Assembly: GCF_030811115.1 (NCBI RefSeq)
Contig: NZ_JAUSQK010000001.1
Coordinates: 1,364,001-1,428,000, forward strand
Reading direction: 5' to 3'
DNA: 64,000 bases
DNA from: Olsenella profusa DSM 13989
GTDB taxonomy: Bacteria > Actinomycetota > Coriobacteriia > Coriobacteriales > Atopobiaceae
Of this stretch, positions 53,804 through 62,618 are shown piece by piece. The translations under genes were made by a program, and so were the position numbers. Under the pieces are notes generated by a model. The model was not told the DNA's origin. It did no database searches and was given only the letters and a program-made list of their open reading frames with translations. How positions within the stretch are numbered: the first letter of the stretch is position 1; each line of letters opens with the position of its first letter.

Positions 53804-54196
53804 TCAGCCCGGCAGCGCAATGATCCCAGCGCAGAACGACACCTGAACAAACGAGAGATTGGGGAACGTCTCGCGCAGCTCGTCGACGACGAAGTTCTCC
53901 TCGCTGTCCCATCTGTCACTGACGGTTTCCCGGCATTCAATCAGCTTGGTGCGGGTCCTAAACATTACGTCGCCAATCAGGACCTTCCCGCCCTCGCCTA
54001 GACGGTCGCGGAGGTCGCAGAGAAAGGCTGGCTTCTGCCCATCGGTTAGGTGGTGCAGGGAGTACGTTGCCACGATGTGGTCGTACTGCCGGCCAAGCAG
54101 GGGCTCCACCAGACCCTGCGTAAAATCTCCCTGGTACAGGTGGGCACCCGGCATCCTCTTGGAGGCAAGCTCGATCATCTTCGGCGAGAAGTCCTA
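53804..54196 (-). pseudogene. SAM-dependent methyltransferase, C-terminal remnant
   Basis: The frame reads DFSPKMIELASKRMPGAHLYQGDFTQGLVEPLLGRQYDHIVATYSLHHLTDGQKPAFLCDLRDRLGEGGKVLIGDV, a class I methyltransferase from the end of motif I onward. A stop codon sits right before DFSPKM (at 54194-54196), and another precedes that, so the SAM-binding GxGxG part is gone. It is probably not functional, although ATG 54178 could start a partial protein of 124 residues. Confidence 0.6.
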
Positions 54197-54199
54197 GCC

Positions 54200-54568
54200 G
54201 TAGACCGTGCGTTATGGTCCAGAACCCCAAGTCCCCACGGCACGAGAGGAGCCTGCACGATGAGCGACGCGCTGCCGGGCGATGCGCCCGGCTTCCTGGA
54301 AGCGTCCCTACTATATGACTCTTTCTTTCTGACCAGGCTGTCTCACAGGTGGGGAGCTCTGCCGTGCAACCTGCGCTTGTGTGGTATCTTGCCCAGGAGA
54401 TCGCATCCCCGGCCGCAATGGATCTTGCCGGCCTTCTGCTAGAAGCCTTGCTCTCGCCTGTGGCGGAAATCGCTGCGGATCGGCACAACAGGAAGCCAGG
54501 AAGCGCATCTGCATCGCGTCAGACCTTGCGGCGGGTCCTCTTGGCGTCCCAGATCGTACTCATGCTCG
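54200..54568. other. Decayed sequence without a gene call
   Basis: Frames on both strands are short and lack good ribosome sites. One plus-strand frame starts MSDALPGDAPGFLEASLLYD, which may be part of a lost regulator gene, but the evidence is thin. Nothing else is supported here. Confidence 0.3.
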
Positions 54569-54700
54569 ATGCCCATGGGGCTCGTACTCGTCCACGAGGC
54601 GGATGGATCCTACCTGCTCGAAGACGTGGAGTTGGACGCCTCAAAGGTGGGCGAGGTCCTTATTCGCAACGTGACATTTGGCAAGTCAAATGACCTTAAA
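54569..54700 (+). pseudogene. N-terminal scrap of a zinc alcohol dehydrogenase
   Basis: The plus-strand frame reads LVHEADGSYLLEDVELDASKVGEVLIRNVTFG, the start of MDR alcohol dehydrogenases, and then changes to unrelated AT-rich sequence at about 54695. No catalytic part follows. It lies just before the carbohydrate operon, whose first gene is a different MDR enzyme. Confidence 0.5.
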
Positions 54701-54773
54701 CACAGAATATATGACCGTTCCCAGCAAATAATATGCCATTCACAGATTAATTTAGACTAAACAAAAAAATAAC

Positions 54774-54803
54774 CTGTGAAACACAGATATTTGCTTGTAT
54801 AAA
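54774..54803 (+). promoter_or_regulatory. Operator-like site and -10 box of the polyol operon
   Basis: CTGTG-AAA-CACAG (54774-54786) is a short palindrome, and TATAAA (54798-54803) lies 11 bases further. TGTGAA at the -35 position overlaps the palindrome. A further TTCACAG half-site occurs at 54739-54745. The arrangement suits a regulator that controls the operon starting at 54930. Confidence 0.45.
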
Positions 54804-54929
54804 TATGACAGGCAAGGACTTAGAAGCTGCGACTCGTCACCAAGTCACTCAAGTTGAATCCGGTGTTGTCAGCATTCTGTCGGGTGATGGTCGTATCAGG
54901 GATGAATTACGGATCGTTGGAGGGGAAGC

Positions 54930-56093
54930 ATGAAAGCATTGACTAGGTACTGCAGCGACAAAGGTGAGTTTGGAGGCTATCACTACATCGATATGCCCGT
55001 TCCGGAGTGTGGATCCGATGACGTCATCATCCGCCTGAAGGCCGCCGCAATCTGTGGAGCCGACATGAAGCACTGGTATGCGGACCTCGATGGCAAGAAC
55101 ACCTCCGACCAGCTCAATTCCATCCGTGGCCATGAGTTTGCCGGCGTGATCGTAAAGGTCGGCGAGAACGTGACCGATTGGGAGATAGGTCAGCGCGTCG
55201 TGTCCGACAATGCCGGCAAGGCCTGCGGCACGTGCCCTGCCTGCGAGCGCGGCGACTTCATGCTCTGCGAGCACAAGACCGGCCTCGGCCTTGACAACAA
55301 CTACAAGGCGTTCGGCGGCACGGGCGGCTTCGCCAAGTACGCAAAGATCCCGGGGGGCATCCTGAAGCTTCATCCCCATGCCATCTGGGAGATACCAGAT
55401 GGCATGAAGTACGAGGAGGCAGCTGTCCTCGACCCAATCGCGAACTCCTATAAGGCAATCGCCCAGCAGTCGAGCTTCCTGCCTGGCCAGGACGTCGTTG
55501 TCATCGGCACTGGCCCACTGGGTCTTTTTGCTGTCCAGATCGCCCGTGTCATGGGCGCCATCAACATCGTTATGGTCGGTCTCCAGGACGATGTCAAGAC
55601 CAGGTTCCCCATCGCCCGCGAGGTCGGTGCCACCCACTGCGTGAACGGTTCCACCGAGGATGTCGTCAAGCGTTGCCTCGAGATCTGCGGTCGTGACAAC
55701 CTCGGTCTTGTCGTCGAGTGCTCCGGCGCCAGCATCGCGCTCAAGCAGTCTCTTGAGATGCTGCGTCCGAACGGCGAGGTCGTCCGTGTTGGCATGGGCT
55801 TCAAGCCGCTCGAGTTCTCCATCAACAACATCACCGAGTGGAACAAGAGCATCATCGGCCACCAGGCCTACGACTCCACCTCCTGGCGCGAGTGCATTCG
55901 TCTCCTTGTCTCTGGCGCCATCAAGGTCCAGCCAATGATCACCCATCGCCTTGGTCTTTCCCAGTGGAAGGACGGCTTCGCTGCAATGGCAGACAAGTCT
56001 GCCGTCAAGTGCATCTTCCATTACGACGAGCCGGACAGGGACGAGAAGGCATACGGCGAGGCCAACTACCCCGACGACTATGACTTCGAGTAG
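54930..56093 (+). CDS. MDR family zinc-dependent dehydrogenase (sorbitol/threonine dehydrogenase-like)
   Basis: The 387-residue enzyme has the catalytic zinc block ICGADMKHWYADL with RGHEFAGVIVKVGENV. Structural-zinc cysteines follow (CGTCPACERGDFMLCEH), and the NAD site is VVVIGTGPLGLFAVQIARVMGA. It probably oxidises a sugar alcohol or sugar acid. The 25-residue C-terminal extension (EPDRDEKAYGEANYPDDYDFE) is unusual. It starts the operon after GGAGGGGAAGC. Confidence 0.9.
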   Translation: MKALTRYCSDKGEFGGYHYIDMPVPECGSDDVIIRLKAAAICGADMKHWYADLDGKNTSDQLNSIRGHEFAGVIVKVGENVTDWEIGQRVVSDNAGKACGTCPACERGDFMLCEHKTGLGLDNNYKAFGGTGGFAKYAKIPGGILKLHPHAIWEIPDGMKYEEAAVLDPIANSYKAIAQQSSFLPGQDVVVIGTGPLGLFAVQIARVMGAINIVMVGLQDDVKTRFPIAREVGATHCVNGSTEDVVKRCLEICGRDNLGLVVECSGASIALKQSLEMLRPNGEVVRVGMGFKPLEFSINNITEWNKSIIGHQAYDSTSWRECIRLLVSGAIKVQPMITHRLGLSQWKDGFAAMADKSAVKCIFHYDEPDRDEKAYGEANYPDDYDFE

Positions 56094-56131
56094 AAGGCTG
56101 CGTGCATGCGCACGTCCAGAAAGGATGACTC

Positions 56132-56827
56132 ATGTCTGGCAAGCTCCTGCTAGCGCCTTCGATGGGGTGCTGCGACCTGTTCGATTTTGCCCATCAGGCA
56201 ACCTACATCGATGGGCGCGCCGATTTCCTTCATATCGATATCAAGGACGGGAACTACGTGAGGACGTACGGCATCGGTCCCGATTTCATGGCAGCGCTCG
56301 CTTCCCGTGTGCACACCCCCATGGATGCCCATCTCATGGTCAGGCACCCGCAGTGGATTGTCGAGGACTGCGTCAAGGCGGGTGCATCCTATATCACGCC
56401 GCATACCGACTGCATCGAGAGCGATGCCTTCGTCACCTTCAACAGGATCCTCTCTCTGGGATGCAAGGCAGGGGTTGCGCTCAATCCGGCGACCCCGCTG
56501 GAGGCGATCCGCTACTACCTGCCCCTGCTTTCGAAGGTGACCATCATGATTGTCGATGCAGGATATGCGGGCCAGGACGTCATCGTGCAGGTCTATGACA
56601 AGATCCGCACGCTTCGGAGGTGGCGGGAAGAGAAGCACCTGGACTTCCTCATTGAGGCTGACGGATCGATGAACAAGGACGTCTACCGGCCACTGTATGA
56701 GTCGGGGGCCGATGTCGTGGTGCTCGGTGCCCCTGCCCTCTGGAACAAGGATCCCGACATCGAAATGGCATGGGACATCATGCAGTCGGAAGTCAGCGCT
56801 GCGCTGTCGGGCGCAGTCAGATTGTAG
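56132..56827 (+). CDS. Ribulose-phosphate 3-epimerase family protein (AlsE-like)
   Basis: The 231-residue TIM barrel has LLLAPSMGCCDLFDF, HIDIKDGNYVRT, MDAHLMV and IVDAGYAGQ, placing it in the pentulose/hexulose-phosphate 3-epimerase family. Replacement of the usual HVDVMDGxFVPN-type loop by HIDIKDGNYVRTYGIGPDF is typical of allulose-6-phosphate epimerase relatives rather than the pentose-pathway Rpe. In this operon it would act on a ketose phosphate. Start ATG 56132 follows AAAGGATGACTC. Confidence 0.85.
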   Translation: MSGKLLLAPSMGCCDLFDFAHQATYIDGRADFLHIDIKDGNYVRTYGIGPDFMAALASRVHTPMDAHLMVRHPQWIVEDCVKAGASYITPHTDCIESDAFVTFNRILSLGCKAGVALNPATPLEAIRYYLPLLSKVTIMIVDAGYAGQDVIVQVYDKIRTLRRWREEKHLDFLIEADGSMNKDVYRPLYESGADVVVLGAPALWNKDPDIEMAWDIMQSEVSAALSGAVRL

Positions 56828-56859
56828 TGCGCGTCAGCGCAATCGGAGAGGAAGCAAAC

Positions 56860-58242
56860 ATGGCAAACACCAAGAGCGCCAATATCGGCGCCAGGCTCGA
56901 TCGGCTGCCCGATTCCAGGTGGCATGTGAAGATGTGGCTCGTCACTGCCTTTGCCCTGCTGGTCTGCTGGTCCAACGGCATCAGCGGAGCCGTCCAGAAC
57001 ATCCTGCTCAACGAGATCCACTGGCTTGAGCCCGGTACCACCCTGCTTGCCCTCTGGGGCACGACCTACACGATAGGACAGCTCCTCGGGGCCCTCGTTG
57101 GTGGCCCCATCGGTGATAGGATTGGTCGTAAGAGGTCAATCATCCTGTACGAGTGCATTCACATTGCCGTCATGATAGGCGCGGCGCTTGCGCCCAATGT
57201 CTATGCGCTCTACTTCTTCAGGCTCTGCCAGGGGTTCGGCCTCGGCGCGCTGCTCGTGGTCCTCTTCGCGGGCTTCACCGAGTATGTGCCCGGCCGCAAT
57301 CGAGGCACTTGGTCCAGCCGGACTTCCTTCATCGGTAACTGGGCGCACCCGATCTGCAACCTCATCGCGCTTCTCCTCATGGGCTCAGGAATGGCGATGA
57401 GCATGAACTGGCGCGTCGAGTTCATGATTCCCTCCGTACTCTCCATCATCGCGACCCTCATGGTGTGGAGGAAGTTCCCCGAGTCTCCACGCTGGCTTGA
57501 GACGCAGGGCCGCGTCGATGAGGCCGATGCCATTGTCACGAGGATCGAGCAGGAGATTGAGGAGTCTACGGGAAAGCTGCTGCCCCCCGTCACCGAGGAG
57601 CCTGCACCTGTAAGGCGTCTGCCGTACTCCGCCCTGTTCCATGGTGAGCTGCTCCGTCGCTCCATCGTTGGCTCCCTCGTGCTCATTGGTATGAACACCA
57701 TCCAGTACACCCTCATGACCTGGATGCCATCACTTCTGAACGGTCTCGGATACAACACGTCCCAGTCCCAGTTCATGACCGTGTTTGGGCTCTTCGGTGC
57801 ACCTTTTGGCATCTTCGTTGCCTCCCTCGTCATGGACAGGGTCGCGCGCAAGAGGATGGGCGTCTTACTTCTCATAGGCATGGCGTTCTTTGGCCTACTC
57901 ATCGGCTTCCTGACGTCTCAGAACCTTGTTGGCATGAACGGCCTCATCGCCCTGACCTTCATCATGAACACGATCATCTACATGTATGTCTGCTACGCGT
58001 CTGCCGTCTATGTCCCCGAGATGTGGCCTACGTCCGCGAAGCTTTCTGGCTCCGGCTTCTGCAACGCGATGGGCCGTCTGAGCAACGTCTTCTTCCCGTT
58101 CCTCGTGACCGCGCTCGCAGCACAGAGTTCCAGCAATGTGTTCATGCTCTTGGCCGTCGTCGCCGTCGGCATTGCCGTCACCGTCACCTTCTTCGGCGTC
58201 GAGACCCGCGGCGAATCCGTCGAGGCCATCGGCGATGTGTAG
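56860..58242 (+). CDS. MFS sugar porter-type transporter
   Basis: The 460-residue protein has 12 predicted membrane spans. Sugar-porter features are GGPIGDRIGRKRSI after helix 2, PESPRWLETQGR in the central loop and VETRGES near the end (the PETKG-type motif). A central cytoplasmic loop of about 60 residues separates the halves. The start at 56860 follows GAGAGGAAGC, while an earlier in-frame ATG lies inside the epimerase gene. It probably imports the polyol or sugar used by this operon. Confidence 0.88.
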   Translation: MANTKSANIGARLDRLPDSRWHVKMWLVTAFALLVCWSNGISGAVQNILLNEIHWLEPGTTLLALWGTTYTIGQLLGALVGGPIGDRIGRKRSIILYECIHIAVMIGAALAPNVYALYFFRLCQGFGLGALLVVLFAGFTEYVPGRNRGTWSSRTSFIGNWAHPICNLIALLLMGSGMAMSMNWRVEFMIPSVLSIIATLMVWRKFPESPRWLETQGRVDEADAIVTRIEQEIEESTGKLLPPVTEEPAPVRRLPYSALFHGELLRRSIVGSLVLIGMNTIQYTLMTWMPSLLNGLGYNTSQSQFMTVFGLFGAPFGIFVASLVMDRVARKRMGVLLLIGMAFFGLLIGFLTSQNLVGMNGLIALTFIMNTIIYMYVCYASAVYVPEMWPTSAKLSGSGFCNAMGRLSNVFFPFLVTALAAQSSSNVFMLLAVVAVGIAVTVTFFGVETRGESVEAIGDV

Positions 58243-58388
58243 GGTGCTTGCACCTTTCATCTGGCGTTGTGCATACCCTCTCGTGGCTACCGGCAACCCA
58301 CTCGGTGATGGCAACCAACTGTCCCCCAGCTACCAGGGAGCTAAGCTGCAGCGGCTCAAGGCTCCATACGGCAAAGGAAGCGAAGAAC

Positions 58389-59459
58389 ATGAGGAACTCC
58401 AAGGCGATTCTCGTCACGCCCAAGCACTTCGAGATCAAGGAGGCTCCGGTGCCCGAGCCGGGTCCCAGGGAGGTGCTGATCAAGGTGAGCTATGTCGGCA
58501 TGTGCGGGTCCGACATCCACGGCTTCGAGTTTGGCCCCTTCATCCCGCCCAAGGATCCCACGCAAGAGATCGGTCTTGGCCACGAGGTGTCCGGCGAGGT
58601 CGTGAAGGTTGGCAGCGAGGTCACGAAGCTCAAGCCGGGTGATCACGTCCTGGTCGAGCCGGGCGTACCCGAAGGCTCGTGCGAGTACTGCCGCACCGGC
58701 CGGTATAATATCTGCCCCGACGTTGACTTCATGGCGACACAGCCAAACTACCGTGGTGCGCTCTGCCAGTACATGACACACCCGGAAGCCTGGGTCTATC
58801 CCGTGCCCGAGAGTATGGACATGGTCGAGGCCGCCCTCGTCGAACCCGCAGCCGTCGGCATGCATGCCGCGATCCTCGGTGGCGCCTCCCTGGGTAGCCA
58901 TATCGTGATCCTGGGATGTGGCACCATCGGCCTCATGACGCTTCAGGCCTGCCGCAGCCTTGGCGCCACGGACATCACCGTCGTCGACGTCATCCCCTCC
59001 AAGCTCGAGCTCGCACGGAAGCTCGGTGCCAAGGAGACCATCAATGGCAAGGAGGTCGACACGGTCGCCTACCTCCGCTCCCCGGAGAGGTTTGGCGACC
59101 ACGGCGTGGACCTCGTCTTCGAGTGCGGCGGCTCTGGCTTCCTGGCGCAGCAGGCTGTCCAGATGGTGGCGCGTGGCGGAAGGATCATGATGGTCGGTAC
59201 CCAGAGCAAACCGGTGCCCATCGACTTCCTCAAGATCAACCGCGAGGTCACCATCCAAACCTCCTTCCGCTACTGCAACGACTATCCGCGCACCATCGAG
59301 GCCATCGTGAGTGGCACGTTCAATGTCAGGGACATGGTCACGAACATCTATGACTACCGTGACGTGCAGCGGGCCTTCACGGATGCCATCGACCCTGAGA
59401 AGAAGGTCGATATGGTCAAGGGTGTCGTGAAGGTCGCGGGCACCCCTGGCTGCGAGTAG
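58389..59459 (+). CDS. Zinc-dependent polyol dehydrogenase (sorbitol/xylitol dehydrogenase type)
   Basis: The 356-residue MDR enzyme has GMCGSDIHGFEFG (catalytic Cys), LGHEVSGEVVKVG, the HVLVEPGVPEGSCEYCRTGRYNICPD cysteines and VILGCGTIGLMTLQACRSLGA for NAD. It closely fits sorbitol/xylitol/L-iditol dehydrogenases that oxidise polyols to ketoses. It is read after a 146-base gap that holds no gene. Start 58389 follows GGAAGCGAAGAAC. It could use a different substrate from the first dehydrogenase of the operon. Confidence 0.9.
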   Translation: MRNSKAILVTPKHFEIKEAPVPEPGPREVLIKVSYVGMCGSDIHGFEFGPFIPPKDPTQEIGLGHEVSGEVVKVGSEVTKLKPGDHVLVEPGVPEGSCEYCRTGRYNICPDVDFMATQPNYRGALCQYMTHPEAWVYPVPESMDMVEAALVEPAAVGMHAAILGGASLGSHIVILGCGTIGLMTLQACRSLGATDITVVDVIPSKLELARKLGAKETINGKEVDTVAYLRSPERFGDHGVDLVFECGGSGFLAQQAVQMVARGGRIMMVGTQSKPVPIDFLKINREVTIQTSFRYCNDYPRTIEAIVSGTFNVRDMVTNIYDYRDVQRAFTDAIDPEKKVDMVKGVVKVAGTPGCE

Positions 59460-59480
59460 AGGCCCTCTTCACGGGGCTGC

Positions 59481-59506
59481 GGGACGGATGCGGCAGGGTC
59501 CCTTTT
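59481..59506 (+). terminator. Candidate terminator or attenuator inside the polyol operon
   Basis: GGGAC (59481-59485) and GTCCC (59498-59502) form a short stem followed by TTTT. The stem is only 5 bp. If it functions, it would separate the uptake and dehydrogenase genes from the aldolase group. Confidence 0.35.
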
Positions 59507-59605
59507 CCCGTATCAGTCCCGCAGTCCCATCGGATGGACATCCTTGTCCCATCGAACCACGCCAGCAATCTGTCTTGACGGATCAAGAACGAAAGGAAGC
59601 ACAGC

Positions 59606-60448
59606 ATGCTCGCAAACATCGAGTATTGGGAGAACAAGGCAAAGGAAGGCCAGTTTGCAATCCCGCATTTCAACGTCTGGAACGCCGAGATGCTCATGGG
59701 CGTCATCGACGCAGCTGAGGAGGACAATGCACCGGTCATCATCTCCTTCGGCACCGGCTTCGTGGGCAACACCTCCTTCGAGGACTTCTGCTGGATGATG
59801 GTGTCGATGGCAAAGAATGCCAAGGTTCCCGTCATCACGCACTGGGATCACGGTCGCAGCTTGGAGATCATCCAGAATGCCTACACCCACGGCATGAACT
59901 CCGTGATGCGTGATGCCTCCGCCCTGCCGTTTGGGGAGAACATGAAGGAGATCAAGGCTGCCGTCGACTACTTCCATCCCTTGGGCGTGCCGGTCGAGGC
60001 CGAGCTTGGCCATGTCGGTAACGAGACGGTGTATGAGGAGGCACTCGCTGCCTACGCCTATACCGACCCATCCTTGGCAGCAGAGTTTGTCGAGCGTACC
60101 AGCTGTGACTCCCTTGCCGTTGCGATTGGCAACGTCCATGGGCACTACTCGGCGACACCAAAGCTCAACTTCGAGGTGGTCGAGAGGTGCCGCGACGCCG
60201 TGAGCGTGCCTCTGGTCCTTCACGGTGCATCGGGCATTGGCGACGAGGACATCAAGACCGCCATCTCTCTTGGCATCGCAAAGATCAACATCCATACCGA
60301 ACTCTGCGATGCTGCCATGGCCGCCATCCAAAGGGGCACCGACAAGTCCTTCCTCGAGCTCGAGCGCTCCGTGCGTCAGGCTGTGAGGGAGCGTGCGCTC
60401 TACAAGATCGAGCTCTTCGGCGATGCCGACAAGGCCGATCTGAGGTAG
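59606..60448 (+). CDS. Class II fructose-bisphosphate aldolase family protein
   Basis: The 280-residue zinc aldolase has the metal pair in HWDHG (Asp81, His82), NVHGHY near 177, and VLHGASGIGDEDI near 205, with phosphate-binding IAKINIHTE. Length and sequence suit the tagatose/sorbose-phosphate or ketose-phosphate aldolases better than glycolytic FbaA. It would split a ketose phosphate into a triose phosphate and an aldehyde. Start ATG 59606 follows AAAGGAAGCACAGC. Confidence 0.9.
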   Translation: MLANIEYWENKAKEGQFAIPHFNVWNAEMLMGVIDAAEEDNAPVIISFGTGFVGNTSFEDFCWMMVSMAKNAKVPVITHWDHGRSLEIIQNAYTHGMNSVMRDASALPFGENMKEIKAAVDYFHPLGVPVEAELGHVGNETVYEEALAAYAYTDPSLAAEFVERTSCDSLAVAIGNVHGHYSATPKLNFEVVERCRDAVSVPLVLHGASGIGDEDIKTAISLGIAKINIHTELCDAAMAAIQRGTDKSFLELERSVRQAVRERALYKIELFGDADKADLR

Positions 60449-60454
60449 TGGATC

Positions 60455-61459
60455 ATGACAGCCAGTTCACATCAGGCACAGATGACAATGCAGATCGTCG
60501 CCCCTCCCCTCGACGTGGTCTGCATCGGTGCGGCCATCGTCGACGTTCCCCTGCGGCCGGTCAGCAAGGACATCTTCGACCACGAGTCCTATCCGCTCGA
60601 TCGAATTGGCATGACCATCGGCGGCGATGCGATCAACGAGTCGACCATCATCAGCAGGCTCGGACACAGGGTCGGCCTCATGAGCATGGTCGGGCAGGAT
60701 ATCATGGGAAACTTCATCTTGGATCACTGCCGCCGCGAGGGCATTGACACGGCAGGCGTCCGCCAGCGTGCAGGTGTCGACACATCGATCAATATCGGCC
60801 TTGTCACGGCAGATGGAGAGCGTACCTTCGTCACCAACCGCAATGGCAGCCTCTGGAAGATGTCGATTGACGACATGGACCTTTCCCTTGTGGGACGGGC
60901 CCGGGTTCTTTCGCTTGCAAGCTTCTTTAACAACCCACGTCTTGACAACGCGGCGCTTGTCAAGATCTTTCAGGTGGCGAGGGCTGCGGGAATGACGATT
61001 GCGGCGGATATGATCAAGCCGCGCCTGGGCGAGACGTTCGACGATATTGCCGAAGCGCTCTCCTATGTTGACTACTTCTTCCCCAACTGCGACGAGGCAC
61101 GCCTCATGACAGGAGAGGAGGACATCGAGCGCGTTGCCGACAGGATCCTGGCATACGGCGTGAGGCATGTCGTAATCAAGATCGGCAAGTCGGGCGTCTT
61201 CATAAAGGCTCACAGGGGCACCGCAATGACCGTCCCCGCCATGAAGGGCATCACGGCTCTCGATACGATCGGTGCGGGCGACAACTTCGCCTCGGGCTTC
61301 ATCGCAGGCCTTCTTGAGGGGAAGCCCTTGACCGCGTGCGGAGCATATGGAAACGTCGCCGCGTCCCTGGCAATCACAAGCATCGGCGCCACGACCGGTG
61401 TGAAGAGCAGGGAGTCCTTCGAGCGCCAGCTCGAAGCGTACCGACGTCAGCAGGCATAG
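60455..61459 (+). CDS. PfkB family carbohydrate kinase
   Basis: The 334-residue kinase carries GMTIGGDAINESTIISRLGHRVGLM (sugar side) and DTIGAGDNFASGFIAG near 271-285, with the catalytic Asp. The N-terminus has a 14-residue extension before the first strand; a start at the later ATG (residue 10) is possible. Most likely it phosphorylates the ketose made by the dehydrogenases before aldolase cleavage. Confidence 0.9.
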   Translation: MTASSHQAQMTMQIVAPPLDVVCIGAAIVDVPLRPVSKDIFDHESYPLDRIGMTIGGDAINESTIISRLGHRVGLMSMVGQDIMGNFILDHCRREGIDTAGVRQRAGVDTSINIGLVTADGERTFVTNRNGSLWKMSIDDMDLSLVGRARVLSLASFFNNPRLDNAALVKIFQVARAAGMTIAADMIKPRLGETFDDIAEALSYVDYFFPNCDEARLMTGEEDIERVADRILAYGVRHVVIKIGKSGVFIKAHRGTAMTVPAMKGITALDTIGAGDNFASGFIAGLLEGKPLTACGAYGNVAASLAITSIGATTGVKSRESFERQLEAYRRQQA

Positions 61460-61550
61460 AAGCCAATCGATGAGTCTCACCGCCCCCTCTTGGCGTGTCG
61501 GGAGGATTGCACCATCGGACGAGACAGCATGTCTCAGGAAGGAATACGCC

Positions 61551-62537
61551 ATGCGCTACATGGAATTGGGCAGCTCCGGCATCCAGATATCGAAGATGGG
61601 CCTTGGCACATGGGCCATCGGTGGAGGCCCTGCCTGGAGCGGCGGCCCTGACGAGGATCGTGCCGTCGACACCATCGTCACGGCCGTCGAATCCGGCATC
61701 AACATGGTCGATACGGCCCCAGGCTACAACTTCGGCAACAGCGAGCGCATGGTCGGCAAGGCGCTTGCCAAGCTTGACCGTTCCCAGGTGGTCCTGGTCA
61801 CAAAGTGCGGCGTCGTATGGAACCGCACGGGTGCGGTCTGGAACAAGGTGGGCGACCGCCAGCTCTACAAGAACCTGACGCCCGCCTCGATCCGTCTCGA
61901 GGTCGAGGAGTCGCTTGAGCGCCTCGGTACCGACTACATTGATCTCTATATGACGCACTGGCCCTCTGTCGAGCCGTTCTATACACCAATCAGCGAGACG
62001 GCGGCAGAGCTCAACAAGCTCAAGGAGGAGGGCAGGATTCGCGCCATCGGTGCCGCCAACGTCAGCATTTCCCAGATCAAGGAGTATCTGGGCTGCTGCG
62101 AGCTCGATCTGGTGCAGGGCAAGTACAGCGTCCTCGATCGCGCCGTCGAGGACGAGCTCATCCCACTCTGTAGGGAGCACAGGATTACGATGCAGGCCTA
62201 CTCGCCGCTCGAGCAAGGCCTTCTTACGGGCACCGTCTCGAAGGACTACCGGCCCGAGCCGGGCAATGCCCGCGTCAACAAGAAGTGGTGGCAGCCAGGC
62301 AACATGGAGCGCGTCATCGACATGCTCGATGCCTGGAGGCCCCTGTCCGAGAAGTACCGCTGCGGCATTCCGGCGCTCTGCCTGGCCTGGATCATGAACC
62401 AGGGCGATACCGTGAACCTGCTTACTGGGGCGACGTCTCCCGGCGAGGTGCGCATGAACGTGCCCGCAGCAGATATCGTCCTCTCTGACGAGGACAGGCA
62501 GCTGATGCGGAAGATGGCCGAGGGACTGGACGGATAG
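61551..62537 (+). CDS. Aldo/keto reductase
   Basis: The 328-residue TIM-barrel oxidoreductase has the catalytic tetrad Asp54, Tyr59, Lys85 and His136 (VDTAPGYN, VTKCG, MTHWPS). NADPH-binding end LLTGATSPGEVRMN is normal. It probably reduces the aldehyde released by the aldolase, or interconverts sugar and polyol. The start at 61551 follows AGGAAGGAATACGCC; upstream in-frame sequence belongs to the 91-base gap. Confidence 0.9.
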   Translation: MRYMELGSSGIQISKMGLGTWAIGGGPAWSGGPDEDRAVDTIVTAVESGINMVDTAPGYNFGNSERMVGKALAKLDRSQVVLVTKCGVVWNRTGAVWNKVGDRQLYKNLTPASIRLEVEESLERLGTDYIDLYMTHWPSVEPFYTPISETAAELNKLKEEGRIRAIGAANVSISQIKEYLGCCELDLVQGKYSVLDRAVEDELIPLCREHRITMQAYSPLEQGLLTGTVSKDYRPEPGNARVNKKWWQPGNMERVIDMLDAWRPLSEKYRCGIPALCLAWIMNQGDTVNLLTGATSPGEVRMNVPAADIVLSDEDRQLMRKMAEGLDG

Positions 62538-62618
62538 CGCCGCCCACATCGAGGCATGGGGGTCACGGAGCGTCCCTGTGCCGCTGTCGACTGAAGCTGG
62601 AGCTGAGGGGAGGCCGCT

